Shown in pieces: positions 6,793 to 14,578 of a DNA stretch of 23,292 nt. This DNA comes from Pseudomonadota bacterium (GTDB lineage Bacteria > Chloroflexota > UBA6077 > JAJPHF01), in the NCBI GenBank assembly GCA_021325365.1, contig JAJPHF010000119.1, positions 1 through 23,292 of the forward strand, in the 5' to 3' direction. The position numbers and the translations under genes were made by a program. The notes under the pieces were generated by a model. It saw only the letters and a program-made list of their open reading frames with translations. It was not told where the DNA came from and made no database searches. Position 1 is the stretch's first letter. Every line of letters starts with the position of its first letter.

Positions 6793-7950
6793 ATGCAGCA
6801 CAGCACCGAGCGAATCCTGACGACGCACACGGGCAGCCTGCCGCGGCCGCACGCCCTCCTCGATCTGATGAAAGCGCGGGCCAGCGGCGAGCCGGTGGAT
6901 GACGCGACGTACGACGCGCGGCTGCGCGCGGCTGTGGCCGCGATCGTGCGTCAGCAGGTCGAGCATGGCGTCGACGTGGTGACCGACGGCGAGCAGAGCA
7001 AGCTCGGCTTCGCCACTTACGTCAGGGAGCGGCTCGCCGGCTTCGAGCCGCGACCCCGCGAGCGGGCGGGCTCGTTCGCCGCCGAGATGGCCGCGTTCCC
7101 CGAGTATTACGAGCAGTATTTCCAGCGGGCGATGACCGGCGGACGCGTCGTCGCGCGCGTGGAGGCGCTCACTTGCGTCGGGCCGATCAGCTATCGGGGC
7201 CAGGAGGCGATCCAGCGCGACATCGCCAACCTTCAGGCCGCGGTCCAGGGGGCGGGTGCCACCGAGGTGTTCATGCCCGCCATCGCGGCATCGCACATCG
7301 GCAACAACGAGTATTACCGCACCGAGGAGGAGTACCTCGCCGCGATCGCGGACGCGATGCACGAGGAGTATCAGGCCATCGTGGACGCCGGCTTTCTCCT
7401 GCAAGTCGACGATCCGGGCCTCGCGGGCATCTTCAGCAATCCCGCCCTCGATCCCGCCGAGCAGCGGCGCCAGGGCGAGGTCGCGGTCGAGGCGATCAAC
7501 CACGCGCTGCGGGGCATCCCGGTCGAGCGCGTGCGCTTCCACACCTGCTACGGCATCAACGAGGGGCCGCGGGTTCACGACGCGCCGCTGAGCGCTCTGG
7601 TGGACGTGATCCTGAAGATCAACGCCGGCGCCTACTCGTTCGAGGCCGCGAACGCCCGCCACGAGCACGAGTACCACGTGTGGGAGCGCGTGAAGCTGCC
7701 CGCGGGGAAGATCCTGATCCCCGGCGTGATCACCCACGCCAGCAACATCGTCGAGCATCCCGAATGGATCGCCGAGCGCATCACGCGCTATGCCGAGCGC
7801 GTCGGCCGAGAGAACGTCATCGCGGGCACCGACTGCGGCTTCTCGTCGCAGGCGACCTACACCCCCGAGGTGCATCCCACGGTCATGTGGGCCAAGTTCG
7901 ATGCCATGGCCGAGGGCGCGCGGCTCGCCAGTGAGCAGCTCTGGCGATGA
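6793..7950 (+). CDS. Cobalamin-independent methionine synthase C-terminal-domain-like zinc methyltransferase
   Basis: The 385-residue protein has the single-barrel architecture of MetE C-terminal domain homologues (Meth_synt_2), a family that also includes epoxyalkane:coenzyme M transferase-like enzymes. It starts with the typical ILTTHTGSLPRP and carries the zinc ligand pattern H250-x-C252 in FHTCYGIN and C348 in GTDCGFSS, with the glutamate-containing YSFEAANARHEHE between. ATG at 6793 is preferred over an upstream GTG (6748) because AAGGAG at 6778-6783 is well spaced and the family normally starts a few residues before ILTTHTGS. With no folate-binding N-terminal half it is probably not a standard MetE. 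It may move a methyl or alkyl group onto a thiol. It converges with folC, 49 bp away. Confidence 0.85.
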   Translation: MQHSTERILTTHTGSLPRPHALLDLMKARASGEPVDDATYDARLRAAVAAIVRQQVEHGVDVVTDGEQSKLGFATYVRERLAGFEPRPRERAGSFAAEMAAFPEYYEQYFQRAMTGGRVVARVEALTCVGPISYRGQEAIQRDIANLQAAVQGAGATEVFMPAIAASHIGNNEYYRTEEEYLAAIADAMHEEYQAIVDAGFLLQVDDPGLAGIFSNPALDPAEQRRQGEVAVEAINHALRGIPVERVRFHTCYGINEGPRVHDAPLSALVDVILKINAGAYSFEAANARHEHEYHVWERVKLPAGKILIPGVITHASNIVEHPEWIAERITRYAERVGRENVIAGTDCGFSSQATYTPEVHPTVMWAKFDAMAEGARLASEQLWR

Positions 7951-7999
7951 CGCGCCCACCACCGGTATCGAAGACACTGCGGATCATGAGTTCTGCAGT

Positions 8000-9364
8000 C
8001 TACAGCGGCGGGTCGGCGGCGGGGGCGTGGCCAAGGGCGGCGCGCGCCTCGGCGACGACGTAGAGGGAGCCGGCGACGACGACGAGGTCGCCGGGGCGGC
8101 GCTGGAGGCGCGCGAAGCGGATGGCGGCCGCCACGTCGGGGATGGTCTTGACGGGGAGGCCGAGGGCGCGAGCGGCGCGGGCCACGGCCTCGCGCGAGGC
8201 GGAGCGGGGGTGCCGCGCCTCGGTGGCGTACACCTGGCTGACGGCGGGCGCGAGCGCGGCGACGATGCCGCCGAGGTCCTTGTCGGCCGAGACGCCGAGG
8301 ACGAGCAGGCGGCGGGTGGCGGGGAAATCGGCTGCGAGCGCGGCGGCGAGGGCGGCGGCGCCGGCTGGGTTGTGGGCGCCGTCCACGAGGACCGGCGGCG
8401 GGCCGGGCGCGAGCAGCTCCAGGCGGCCGGGCCAGCGCGTCTGCGCGAGGCCGGTGGCGACGGCGCCGGGCGCCAGCGCGAGGCCGCGGTCGGCCAGCGC
8501 CTCGGCGGCGGCGACGGCGACGGCGGCGTTCGTCCACTGGTGGGCGCCGAGCAGGCCGAGGCGCAAGTCGGCGTAGGTCGCGCGCGGAGTGAGGATGCTC
8601 GTGCCCTCGTAGCGGCCGGCATCGTTGCCGACGAGGCGGAGGGGGGCGGCGCGGGTGGCGGCGGTCTGGGCGATGACGGCAAGCGCCTCGGGGGCCTGGG
8701 GCGCGCAGACGGCGATGGCGCCGGGCTTGATCACGTCGGCTTTCTCGGCGGCGATGGCGGCGAGCGTGTCGCCCAGGACCTCGGTGTGGTCGAGGCCGAT
8801 GGGCGTGATCACGGCGACGGGCGCGGCGACGGCGTTCACGGCGTCGAGGCGGCCGCCGAGGCCGATCTCCAGCACGGCGGCGTCGACCTGCTCCGCGGCG
8901 AAGTGGAGGAGCGCGAGCGCGGTAGTGGCCTCGTAGGTCGTGACCTGGCCCAGCTCGGGGGCCTCGGCCTGGAGCCGGTCGATGGCGGCGCGGACGGGGG
9001 CGAGGCGGGCGGCGAAGGCATCAGGGGGGATCGGCACGCGGTCGACCTGGATGCGCTCGCGGTAGGTGTGCAGGTGGGGCTGGGTGTAGAGGCCGACGCG
9101 GTGGCCGGCGGCGCGCAGGATGCTCTCTAGCATGGCGGCCGTGGAGCCCTTGCCGTTGGTGCCGGCGACGACGGCGACGGGGCAGCGCGGGGCGGCGACG
9201 CCGAGCAGCTCGAACAGGCGGCGGGGACGAGCCACGTCCTGGCGCGGGCGCTGGCCGGGCGCCGCCGTCTCCCAGTTGGGCAGGCCGTAGAGGTAGCGCA
9301 GCGCCGCGGCGTAGTCAGTGCTGAGCGCTGAGTGCTGAGTGCTGAGTACCGGCTGCTCGCTCAT
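8000..9364 (-). CDS. folC: Bifunctional folylpolyglutamate/dihydrofolate synthase
   Basis: The 454-residue Mur-ligase-family enzyme adds glutamate to dihydropteroate and to folates using ATP in the cytoplasm. It has the P-loop AGTNGKGST (residues 67-75), the TQPHLHTYRERIQ segment, TYEATTALALLHF, the ALLEIGLGGRLDAVN-type block (here AVLEIGLGGRLDAVNAV), PIGLDHTEVLG, and the C-terminal VLVDGAHNP and LGVSADKD motifs. The conserved family start is near DYAAALRYLYGL. Residues 6-17 before it (LSTQHSALSTD) are encoded by a CTCAGCACT-type repeat, so the annotated start is probably an extension created by that insertion, although GGGGAGAG on the minus strand upstream of ATG 9364 is a usable ribosome-binding site. 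It is the last gene of the cobT-folP-folC set. Confidence 0.93.
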   Translation of the reverse strand: MSEQPVLSTQHSALSTDYAAALRYLYGLPNWETAAPGQRPRQDVARPRRLFELLGVAAPRCPVAVVAGTNGKGSTAAMLESILRAAGHRVGLYTQPHLHTYRERIQVDRVPIPPDAFAARLAPVRAAIDRLQAEAPELGQVTTYEATTALALLHFAAEQVDAAVLEIGLGGRLDAVNAVAAPVAVITPIGLDHTEVLGDTLAAIAAEKADVIKPGAIAVCAPQAPEALAVIAQTAATRAAPLRLVGNDAGRYEGTSILTPRATYADLRLGLLGAHQWTNAAVAVAAAEALADRGLALAPGAVATGLAQTRWPGRLELLAPGPPPVLVDGAHNPAGAAALAAALAADFPATRRLLVLGVSADKDLGGIVAALAPAVSQVYATEARHPRSASREAVARAARALGLPVKTIPDVAAAIRFARLQRRPGDLVVVAGSLYVVAEARAALGHAPAADPPL

Positions 9365-9465
9365 CAGTGGACGCTCTCCCCACGCTGTCCTGTCGCGATG
9401 CGGATTAAGATGCGATGCCCCTATATGTAACTCTACTCAGCACTCAGCACTCGCTACCCAGCACT
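9316..9465. repeat. Inverted CTCAGCACT-type repeat pair around the folC start
   Basis: TGCTGAG-type tandem units at 9316-9347 and CTCAGCAC units at 9436-9465 face each other across about 90 bp that contain the folC start codon and ribosome-binding site. The left arm is translated as the first residues of folC; the right arm encodes the last codons and the stop of folP. Related units occur at 10618-10648 and 19107-19124, so this is a dispersed repeat family. Confidence 0.75.
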
Positions 9466-10629
9466 CCGTAGGATAGCATCGCTCAGGCGGGCGACGAGGG
9501 CCATGCTGCGGACGTCGTGGACGCGGACGACGTCGGCGCCGGCGCGGATGCCGAGCGCGACGGTGGCGGCGGTGCCCTCGACGCGCTGGTCGACGGGCAG
9601 GCCGAGGGTGAGGCCGATCACCGACTTGCGCGAGGTCCCGAGCAGGAGCGGCCGGCCGAGCGCGCGGAACTCGCCGAGGCGGGCGAGTAGCTCCAAATTC
9701 TGCTCGCGGGTCTTGCCGAAGCCGATGCCGGGGTCGATCCAGAGCTGCGCGGGGGGCACGCCGGCGGTCTCGGCCCGCGCGACGGCGGCGCGCAGCTCGC
9801 GCAGCACCTCGCCGAGGAGATCGGCGTAGGCGACCGCAGGGTTGTGGGAGCCGAGGGGGCCGCGCGCGACGGCGGCGGGCCGGTTGTGCATGAGCACGAG
9901 CGCGGCGCCGTGCGCGGCGGCGACTTCGGCGATGGCGGGGTCGGCGCGCAGGGCGGTCACGTCGTTGACGACGCAGGCGCCGGCGGCGAGCGCGGCGGCG
10001 GCGACGGACGCCTTGTAGGTGTCGACGGAGATGGGCAGCGGGACGGCGTCGCGCAGGGCGGCGATGACGGGGATGACGCGCGCTAGCTCCTGGTCGGCGG
10101 GGAGGGGCGGGGCGCCGGGGCGGGTGGACTCGCCGCCCACGTCGAGGAGGTCGGCGCCGGCCGCGGCGAAGGCGCGCGCCTGGGCGACGGCGGCAGCCAC
10201 GTCGGGCAGGCCGTCGCCGCTGAACGAGTCGGGCGTCAGATTGAGGATGCCCATGACGTAGGTGCGCTGGCCCCAGGCCCAGGTGGCGGTGCCGACGCGC
10301 GTGGGCGGGGGCGGCGGGCCGTACTGGTGGGCGAGCGCGGCGGCGATGGCCTGGCCGAGCGCGGCGTGGGCCGGATCGGCGGCGAGCGCGGCAGCGAGCG
10401 CGGCGTGCTGGGCGCGCGTGGCGGCGACGAGCGCGCCCGCGGGGCCGAGCACGGCCCGGGCGCCGACAGCGTCGGCGGCGGCGCGCAGGACGGCGGCCGC
10501 GGCGGACGCGAGCGCGTCGAGGCGCAGGACGGGCGGCGCGGCGGGGTCGGCCACGCTGGCGAGGAAGCGGGGGTTAGCGGCCCCCCCGGCAGGGGCGCTC
10601 CCCTGCACCCCCGGCGGCTCAGCACTCAT
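9454..10629 (-). CDS. folP: Dihydropteroate synthase with long N-terminal extension
   Basis: The 391-residue enzyme condenses p-aminobenzoate with the pterin pyrophosphate to make dihydropteroate. The TIM-barrel domain starts near residue 116 and shows VMGILNLTPDSFSGDG, DLLDVGGESTRPGA, ISVDTYKASVA, VVNDVTALRADP, LWIDPGIGFGKT, LLLGTSRKS and AGADVVRVHDV, all family signatures. Residues 1-110 form an alanine-rich segment with no recognised domain, ending in a proline run (GPPPPPT); standard FolP is about 270-290 residues. The start ATG overlaps the cobT-like stop in ATGA (10626-10629), so translation is likely coupled. Both ends of the gene are encoded by CTCAGCACT-type repeats: MSAE at the start and SAG-stop at the end. 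Confidence 0.93.
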   Translation of the reverse strand: MSAEPPGVQGSAPAGGAANPRFLASVADPAAPPVLRLDALASAAAAVLRAAADAVGARAVLGPAGALVAATRAQHAALAAALAADPAHAALGQAIAAALAHQYGPPPPPTRVGTATWAWGQRTYVMGILNLTPDSFSGDGLPDVAAAVAQARAFAAAGADLLDVGGESTRPGAPPLPADQELARVIPVIAALRDAVPLPISVDTYKASVAAAALAAGACVVNDVTALRADPAIAEVAAAHGAALVLMHNRPAAVARGPLGSHNPAVAYADLLGEVLRELRAAVARAETAGVPPAQLWIDPGIGFGKTREQNLELLARLGEFRALGRPLLLGTSRKSVIGLTLGLPVDQRVEGTAATVALGIRAGADVVRVHDVRSMALVARLSDAILRSAG

Positions 10630-10648
10630 CGCTCAGCACTCAGCACTA
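10618..10648. repeat. CTCAGCACT-type repeat across the cobT-folP junction
   Basis: Three CTCAGCACT-like units span 10618-10648. On the minus strand they encode the last residues of the CobT-like protein (VLSAER), its TGA, and the overlapping folP start (ATGAGTGCTGAG). The repeat is therefore coding in two overlapping frames. Confidence 0.7.
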
Positions 10649-11795
10649 CGCGGCGGTAGACGCGCTCGACGGCGCGACGTAGCTGGTCGGCGGTGGCGCC
10701 CGCGCGCAGGGTGGCGGCGACGGCGGCGCCGCCCGCGCCGACGCCCTCTTTGACGAGGAAGTCTTCGTAGCGGCGTAGCGGGGCGTGGCGCGCGGCGGCG
10801 AAGCTGAGGCCACTGCCGAGCACGGCGTAGGGGCCGCGCTGGGCGACGAGGCCGGGCAGATCGGCCGTCGGGTCGGTCAGCACCCAGCGGGTAGTCGCGA
10901 TGGCGACGCGGCGAGGATCGAGGGCGCGGCCCTCAGCGGCGCGCAGGGCGTGCATGAGCGCGAGCACGGCGGCCATCTGGGTGCCGCCGGCCAGCAGCAC
11001 GGGCACGCGCTCGCTGGCGGCGAGGGCAAGACCGGCGACGGCCGCCTGCATCGGGTCGCCGACGGCGGCGACGGCCCGGAGCGGCGCGCGGGCGGCGACG
11101 GCGGGATCGACGTGGGCGAGACCCTGGCGGGCGGTGGCTTCCTTGAGCGCGTGTGCGTTGGCGGCCATCGAGCTGCTGACGCGGCCGACGGCATCGAGGC
11201 CGAGGGCGAGCATGAGCGCGAGGGCAGTGGTGGTGCCGCCCGGGACGCTCTCGGCGAGGACGAGGTAGTCGGCGCAGGCGGCGAGCTGCGCGCCGAGCAG
11301 GCGGCCGCGCTGGTAGAGGTCGTCGGCGTGGGGCACGGCGCGGCCGGTCGTGATGCAGGCGCCGGGCGCGTCGCCCAGGCGGATGGCGGGCGCCTGGGGT
11401 CGCACGCGCGTGCCGGCGTCGACGACGAGAAAGGGGATGCGGGCCAGACGCAGGGCGGCGATGGTGATGATGGCGGGGCCGGGCGGGCCGAGCGGGTTGG
11501 CAGGCACGCCGTGCAGGCAGCGGGCGCTGCCGTAGTACAGCGCCTCGGCGTCGGCGGCGGGCGTTAGCTCGCGCAGCTCAGGCGTGGCGCCGGCCGCGGA
11601 GATACCGTCGATGCGAGCGGTGTCGGTCTGAGCGATGGTGCAGACGAAGAGCGGCCGGCGCCCGCGCAGGCGCGCGGCCCAGGCGCGGCCGCGGCGCGGC
11701 GCGTGGGCGTAGAGCAGCGGCTGGGCGGGCGCGGGGGCGGTTTGGGGCACGGCGTCTCTCTCGGCAGGCATCTGGGTGCTACGCCAGCGCTTCAC
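10626..11795 (-). CDS. Nicotinate-nucleotide phosphoribosyltransferase CobT-like (UPF0284 type)
   Basis: The 389-residue product matches the archaeal/cyanobacterial branch of CobT-like proteins, thought to make the nucleotide-loop riboside phosphate of cobalamin from nicotinate mononucleotide and a base. Visible landmarks are a GPPGPAIITIAAL block, DLYQRGRLLGAQLA, the ESVPGGTTTALALMLALG glycine-rich motif, SSSMAANAHALKEA, LLAGGTQMAAVLAL and the C-terminal KEGVGAGGAAVAA. The GTG at 11795 is the longest start; an ATG eight codons later is possible, and neither has a strong ribosome-binding site. The stop overlaps the folP start by 4 bp. Linking a cobalamin gene with folP and folC fits the shared use of both cofactors in C1 metabolism. 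Confidence 0.82.
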   Translation of the reverse strand: MKRWRSTQMPAERDAVPQTAPAPAQPLLYAHAPRRGRAWAARLRGRRPLFVCTIAQTDTARIDGISAAGATPELRELTPAADAEALYYGSARCLHGVPANPLGPPGPAIITIAALRLARIPFLVVDAGTRVRPQAPAIRLGDAPGACITTGRAVPHADDLYQRGRLLGAQLAACADYLVLAESVPGGTTTALALMLALGLDAVGRVSSSMAANAHALKEATARQGLAHVDPAVAARAPLRAVAAVGDPMQAAVAGLALAASERVPVLLAGGTQMAAVLALMHALRAAEGRALDPRRVAIATTRWVLTDPTADLPGLVAQRGPYAVLGSGLSFAAARHAPLRRYEDFLVKEGVGAGGAAVAATLRAGATADQLRRAVERVYRRVVLSAER

Positions 11796-11840
11796 TCGCC
11801 CGAGGGTACGGCGGGGGGCGCGGCGGCGTCAACCGGTGCG

Positions 11841-12374
11841 TTAGGGGCGCTCGGTTGGTGAAGCGGTGCGCGCCGGATAGCGGCTCAGCTCGGCGCGGAG
11901 GATGCGGGAGGCCGCACGGAGTTGCTCGGAGGTAAGGTTGAATTCAAGGAAGACATCGCTCAAGTCGGCTACGGGACCGAGGCGACCGGGCGGATATAGT
12001 TCGTAGCCGAAGTACACACGGAGCTGCGCATCGCCATTTGGAAGTGGGGCGGCGCGGAAGGCCAGGCACGGCTCGAGGAAATCTCGCGTCGCCTTCACCG
12101 TGCGCCCCTGAGCCAAAGCTTCCAGCCAATCTGCCAGCCATTCCACTTCCCAGGTGAGGAGAGCGGTATCCTCGGCTGACCAGGCAATGTCCGCGTTCCG
12201 GACTGCAATGTGGATTCTTAGCCAGTTCCAGTCTGTGTCATGCGGGGTTACTCTGTGCAACACGAGGCCAGGGCGCGATGAGTAATCTGGATGCCAGGGA
12301 TCGGGGAACTGATAGCCGACGATAGATAGCTCCAGACGCTGCCGGCCGTCAGGGGATTCGAGGATGAGTGGCAT
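11841..12374 (-). CDS. WapI-like immunity-family protein (intact copy)
   Basis: The 177-residue product starts MPLILESPDGRQRLELSIVG, continues with WNWLRIHIAVRN, the LLTWEVEWLADWLEAL helix and FLEPCLAF, and ends with RVYFGYELYPP and LEFNLTSEQLRAASRILRAEL. This pattern resembles the WapI family of immunity proteins, named for the partner of the Bacillus WapA contact-dependent toxin; many members stand alone without a toxin. Relative to its upstream paralogue it carries an insertion at about residues 23-48. Its codons are noticeably less G/C-saturated than those of neighbours, hinting at separate acquisition. It starts 8 nt after the stop of the frameshifted paralogue. No toxin gene was seen in the window. 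Confidence 0.65.
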   Translation of the reverse strand: MPLILESPDGRQRLELSIVGYQFPDPWHPDYSSRPGLVLHRVTPHDTDWNWLRIHIAVRNADIAWSAEDTALLTWEVEWLADWLEALAQGRTVKATRDFLEPCLAFRAAPLPNGDAQLRVYFGYELYPPGRLGPVADLSDVFLEFNLTSEQLRAASRILRAELSRYPARTASPTERP

Positions 12375-12382
12375 GGTGAATG

Positions 12383-12852
12383 TTACCAGGGGCGGACGGG
12401 GTAGCGGCGGAGGTCGTCGGTGATCTGGTGGGCGGCGGCGCGGAGCTGGTCGGGGGTGAGGGCGAAGTCGAGGTAGACGTCGCGGCGGCCGACGACGCTG
12501 CTGCGGCGGCCGGGCGGGCGCAGCTCTAACTCGAAGTAGACGCGCAGGCGCACGCGGCCGTCGTCGAGCGGGTCGGCGCGGAACTCCAGGTTGGGCTCGA
12601 CGAAGCCGCACCAGGGGTGGTCGATGCGGCCGCCCCGGGCGAGGCGGCCGAGCCAGCGCGCCAGGCGCTCGACCTCCCAGGTGAGGAGCGCGGGGTCCTC
12701 GGCTGCCCAGGCGGTCTCGCCGTCGCGGGCGTCGATGCGGATCAGGAGCCAGTTGGAATCGTACTGCTCACCTCGGCGTCGGGCGACTCGTAGCCGACGA
12801 TCGCTAGCTCGAAGCGCTGCTGGCCGTCGGGCGACTCGAGGAGCAACGGCAT
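12383..12852 (-). pseudogene. Frameshifted WapI-like immunity gene (paralogue)
   Basis: From ATG at 12852 the frame reads MPLLLESPDGQQRFELAIVG and YESPDAE, then meets a stop about 18 codons later than the start of the family's second strand. Shifting by one base near 12771 restores a long match: YDSNWLLIRID, LLTWEVERLARWL, FVEPNLEFRADPL, LRVYFELELRPPG and LDFALTPDQLRAAA, ending at TAA 12383. A single missing G in a GG(G) run of the minus strand (CC at 12771-12772) explains the break. It may be a true one-base deletion or an assembly error. It lies 7 bp after the Uma2 stop and 8 bp before the intact paralogue, so all three look like one operon. Confidence 0.8.
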
Positions 12853-12859
12853 GCCCGGC

Positions 12860-13429
12860 TCACCGCTCGAAGATGTGGGCGACGGGGAGACTGAAGCCGG
12901 GGAGCAAGGGCGAGGTGAGGGCGTCGTCGCGCTGCAAGGTTTCCACGAGGCGGAGCCGGGTGTCGTGGCGGCGATAGACGGCGACGGTTTGCGCGCGCTG
13001 ATCCACGATCCAATATTCGTCTACGCCCTGGTCCGAGTACAGCTGGAGCTTGATCTCGCGGTCGCGGCGCTCGTTGGCCGCCCCAGGGGAGAGGATCTCT
13101 ACGACTAGCTCGGGTGCGCCGTGCAGGTGGCCGTCATCTTGCCGTTCGACGGCCGCGCGCCGTTCGCGGCTGATCCACACGATGTCCGGCGCCACGGCGT
13201 CATGGTTGCTGAAGATGAGCCCTGGCGTGTGAAGAACGGAGCCCAGGCGGGTTTGGTGGTTCCAATTACCCAGGCCAATGATGATCTCGCCGCTGGCGTC
13301 CTGGTGCTCATCGCGCGGCTGCCTCGACACGAACAGCTCTCCGTCGATGATTTCATAGCGGTTCCACTCGTCGTATGGCAGCGCCTCGACGTCAGCCACC
13401 GTCCAGCGCTTCGTCTGCGGCTCGGCCAT
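12860..13429 (-). CDS. Uma2-family (DUF820) PD-(D/E)xK nuclease-like protein
   Basis: The 189-residue protein has the Uma2 signature series: TVADVEALPYDEWNRYEIIDGEL, VAPDIVWIS, PELVVEILSPGAANERRDREIKLQLYSDQGVDEYW and a C-terminal LLPGFSLPVAHIF. D82, E111 and K127 fit the PD-(D/E)xK active-site layout. Members are very abundant in cyanobacteria and Chloroflexota, often in many copies, and their role is not settled; a link to mobile DNA has been suggested. The ATG at 13429 is preceded on the minus strand by AGGAG about 8 nt away and a -10-like TATACT (13476-13471). It leads the run into the two WapI-like genes and is divergent from the virion-like module, sharing a 120-bp promoter region. Confidence 0.9.
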   Translation of the reverse strand: MAEPQTKRWTVADVEALPYDEWNRYEIIDGELFVSRQPRDEHQDASGEIIIGLGNWNHQTRLGSVLHTPGLIFSNHDAVAPDIVWISRERRAAVERQDDGHLHGAPELVVEILSPGAANERRDREIKLQLYSDQGVDEYWIVDQRAQTVAVYRRHDTRLRLVETLQRDDALTSPLLPGFSLPVAHIFER

Positions 13430-13515
13430 GTTGTGGCTCCTGTAGTCTCGTCCTGCTTCACTCTGGTCTCAGTATAGCGGGCGCACCCGGACGATGGGGG
13501 CCGCGAAATCGCCTT

Positions 13516-13545
13516 TATATATAGAACAAACGTTCTGATAGGAGG
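13516..13545 (+). promoter_or_regulatory. Candidate SOS (LexA) box with AT-rich -10 before the virion-like module
   Basis: AGAAC-AAAC-GTTCT (13523-13536) is a perfect 5-bp-arm dyad containing GAAC-N4-GTTC, the core of the LexA/DinR box known from Bacillus and actinobacteria. It directly abuts a TATATA -10-like stretch (13516-13523), so a bound repressor would block the promoter. GGAGG (13541-13545) then leads to the ATG at 13550. This is a rare AT-rich spot in very GC-rich DNA. No convincing -35 is seen. The LexA specificity of this organism is not known. Confidence 0.55.
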
Positions 13546-13549
13546 GGCG

Positions 13550-14578
13550 ATGGCGCGGGCAGGGTACGCCAACGTCGTGGCGGACAGCTTCGGCAATCGC
13601 GTGGCCGGGGCCGCGGTCGAGGTGCGGCAGCCGGGGACGGCGACGCCGCTGGCCGTGCCGCTCTACCAGGCGCCGACGGGCGCGGCCGCGCTGGCGAACC
13701 CGCTCACCACGGACGGCCAAGGCTTCTTCAGCTTCTATCTGGACGTGGCGCAGACGGTGGACCTGTACGTCGCCGCGAGCGGCTACGGCGCGCACACCGA
13801 GGCGGGCGTGGCGGTGGCGGTGGGTGGGCCGGTGCTGGACGGCGCGCAGCTCGTGGCAGGCTCGGTGACGACGGCGCAGATCGCCGATGGGACGCTCACG
13901 GACGCCGACGTGGCGAGCGCGAACAAGGACGGGGCGGCGGCGACGCCGAGCCTGCGGACGCTCGGCACGGGCGCGCAGCAGGCTGCCGCGGGCAACCACG
14001 GCCACGCGGCGAGCGTATCGTCGGTGGCGCTGACGCTGCCGAGCGAGTTCAGCGTGAGCGGGTCGCCGATCACGACGAGCGGCACGCTGGCGGTGAGCAA
14101 GGCGAACCAGAGCGCCAATCAGGTGTACGCGGGGCCGGCGAGCGGGGGCGCGGCAGCGCCGGGCTTTCGGGCGCTCGGGCTGAGTGACCTGCCGGCGATC
14201 ACGCAGGTGGGCTACGCGGCGGGCGCGACCGCCGGGCCGACCACGACGAGCACCAGCAACGCCGACATGCCGGACATGAGCGTGACGCTCACCACCGCGG
14301 GCGGCGACCTGCTGGTGTTCTTCTACGCGATGTGGTCGATCAACGCCGCGAACGTCCAGGCGCGGTTCTACTTCCAGCTCGACGGCGGCGCGGAGCAGCT
14401 CATCGGGCTGCCGCACGAGGTCAGCGCCGACTACCAGCTGCCGATCTTCGGCGTCACCCGCTACACGGGCCTGAGCGCGGCGAGCCACACCGTCAAGGTG
14501 CGCTGGTCGACCGTCTCGAACACGCTGACGGCGCGGGACACGTCGCGGGCGCTGCTGGTCGTGGAGGTGCGCAAGTGA
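13550..14578 (+). CDS. Phage tail-fibre-like structural protein
   Basis: The 342-residue protein opens with a carboxypeptidase-regulatory-like segment (VADSFGNRVAGAAVEVRQPG, then TTDGQGFFSFYL), common in virion base or fibre proteins that take a 'default plus tail' form. The middle has tail-fibre language: GSVTTAQIADGTLTDADVA, NHGHAASVSSVALTLPS and NQVYAGPASGGAAAPGFRAL-LSDLP. The C-terminal ~110 residues look like a beta-sandwich receptor or decoration domain. ATG 13550 has a strong GGAGG. Its last 4 bp overlap the adaptor gene. Fibre genes normally lie at the far end of tail modules, so its place as first gene is unusual. It follows the candidate LexA box directly. Confidence 0.75.
   Translation: MARAGYANVVADSFGNRVAGAAVEVRQPGTATPLAVPLYQAPTGAAALANPLTTDGQGFFSFYLDVAQTVDLYVAASGYGAHTEAGVAVAVGGPVLDGAQLVAGSVTTAQIADGTLTDADVASANKDGAAATPSLRTLGTGAQQAAAGNHGHAASVSSVALTLPSEFSVSGSPITTSGTLAVSKANQSANQVYAGPASGGAAAPGFRALGLSDLPAITQVGYAAGATAGPTTTSTSNADMPDMSVTLTTAGGDLLVFFYAMWSINAANVQARFYFQLDGGAEQLIGLPHEVSADYQLPIFGVTRYTGLSAASHTVKVRWSTVSNTLTARDTSRALLVVEVRK

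Noticed and set aside
1..7950. Thiamine-precursor salvage operon (THI5-like SBPs plus TenA-like protein)
   Set aside because: The TenA-fold protein carries di-iron ligands rather than the TenA catalytic cysteine context, no thiamine gene or recognisable TPP riboswitch was seen, and the amidase is of the carbamoylsarcosine type.
7790..9130. Long open frames on the plus strand opposite folC (and similar ones opposite folP, cobT-like and dnaE2)
   Set aside because: They are Gly/Ala/Arg-rich shadows that arise from high-GC codon use in the real gene; they have no ribosome-binding site or family motif.
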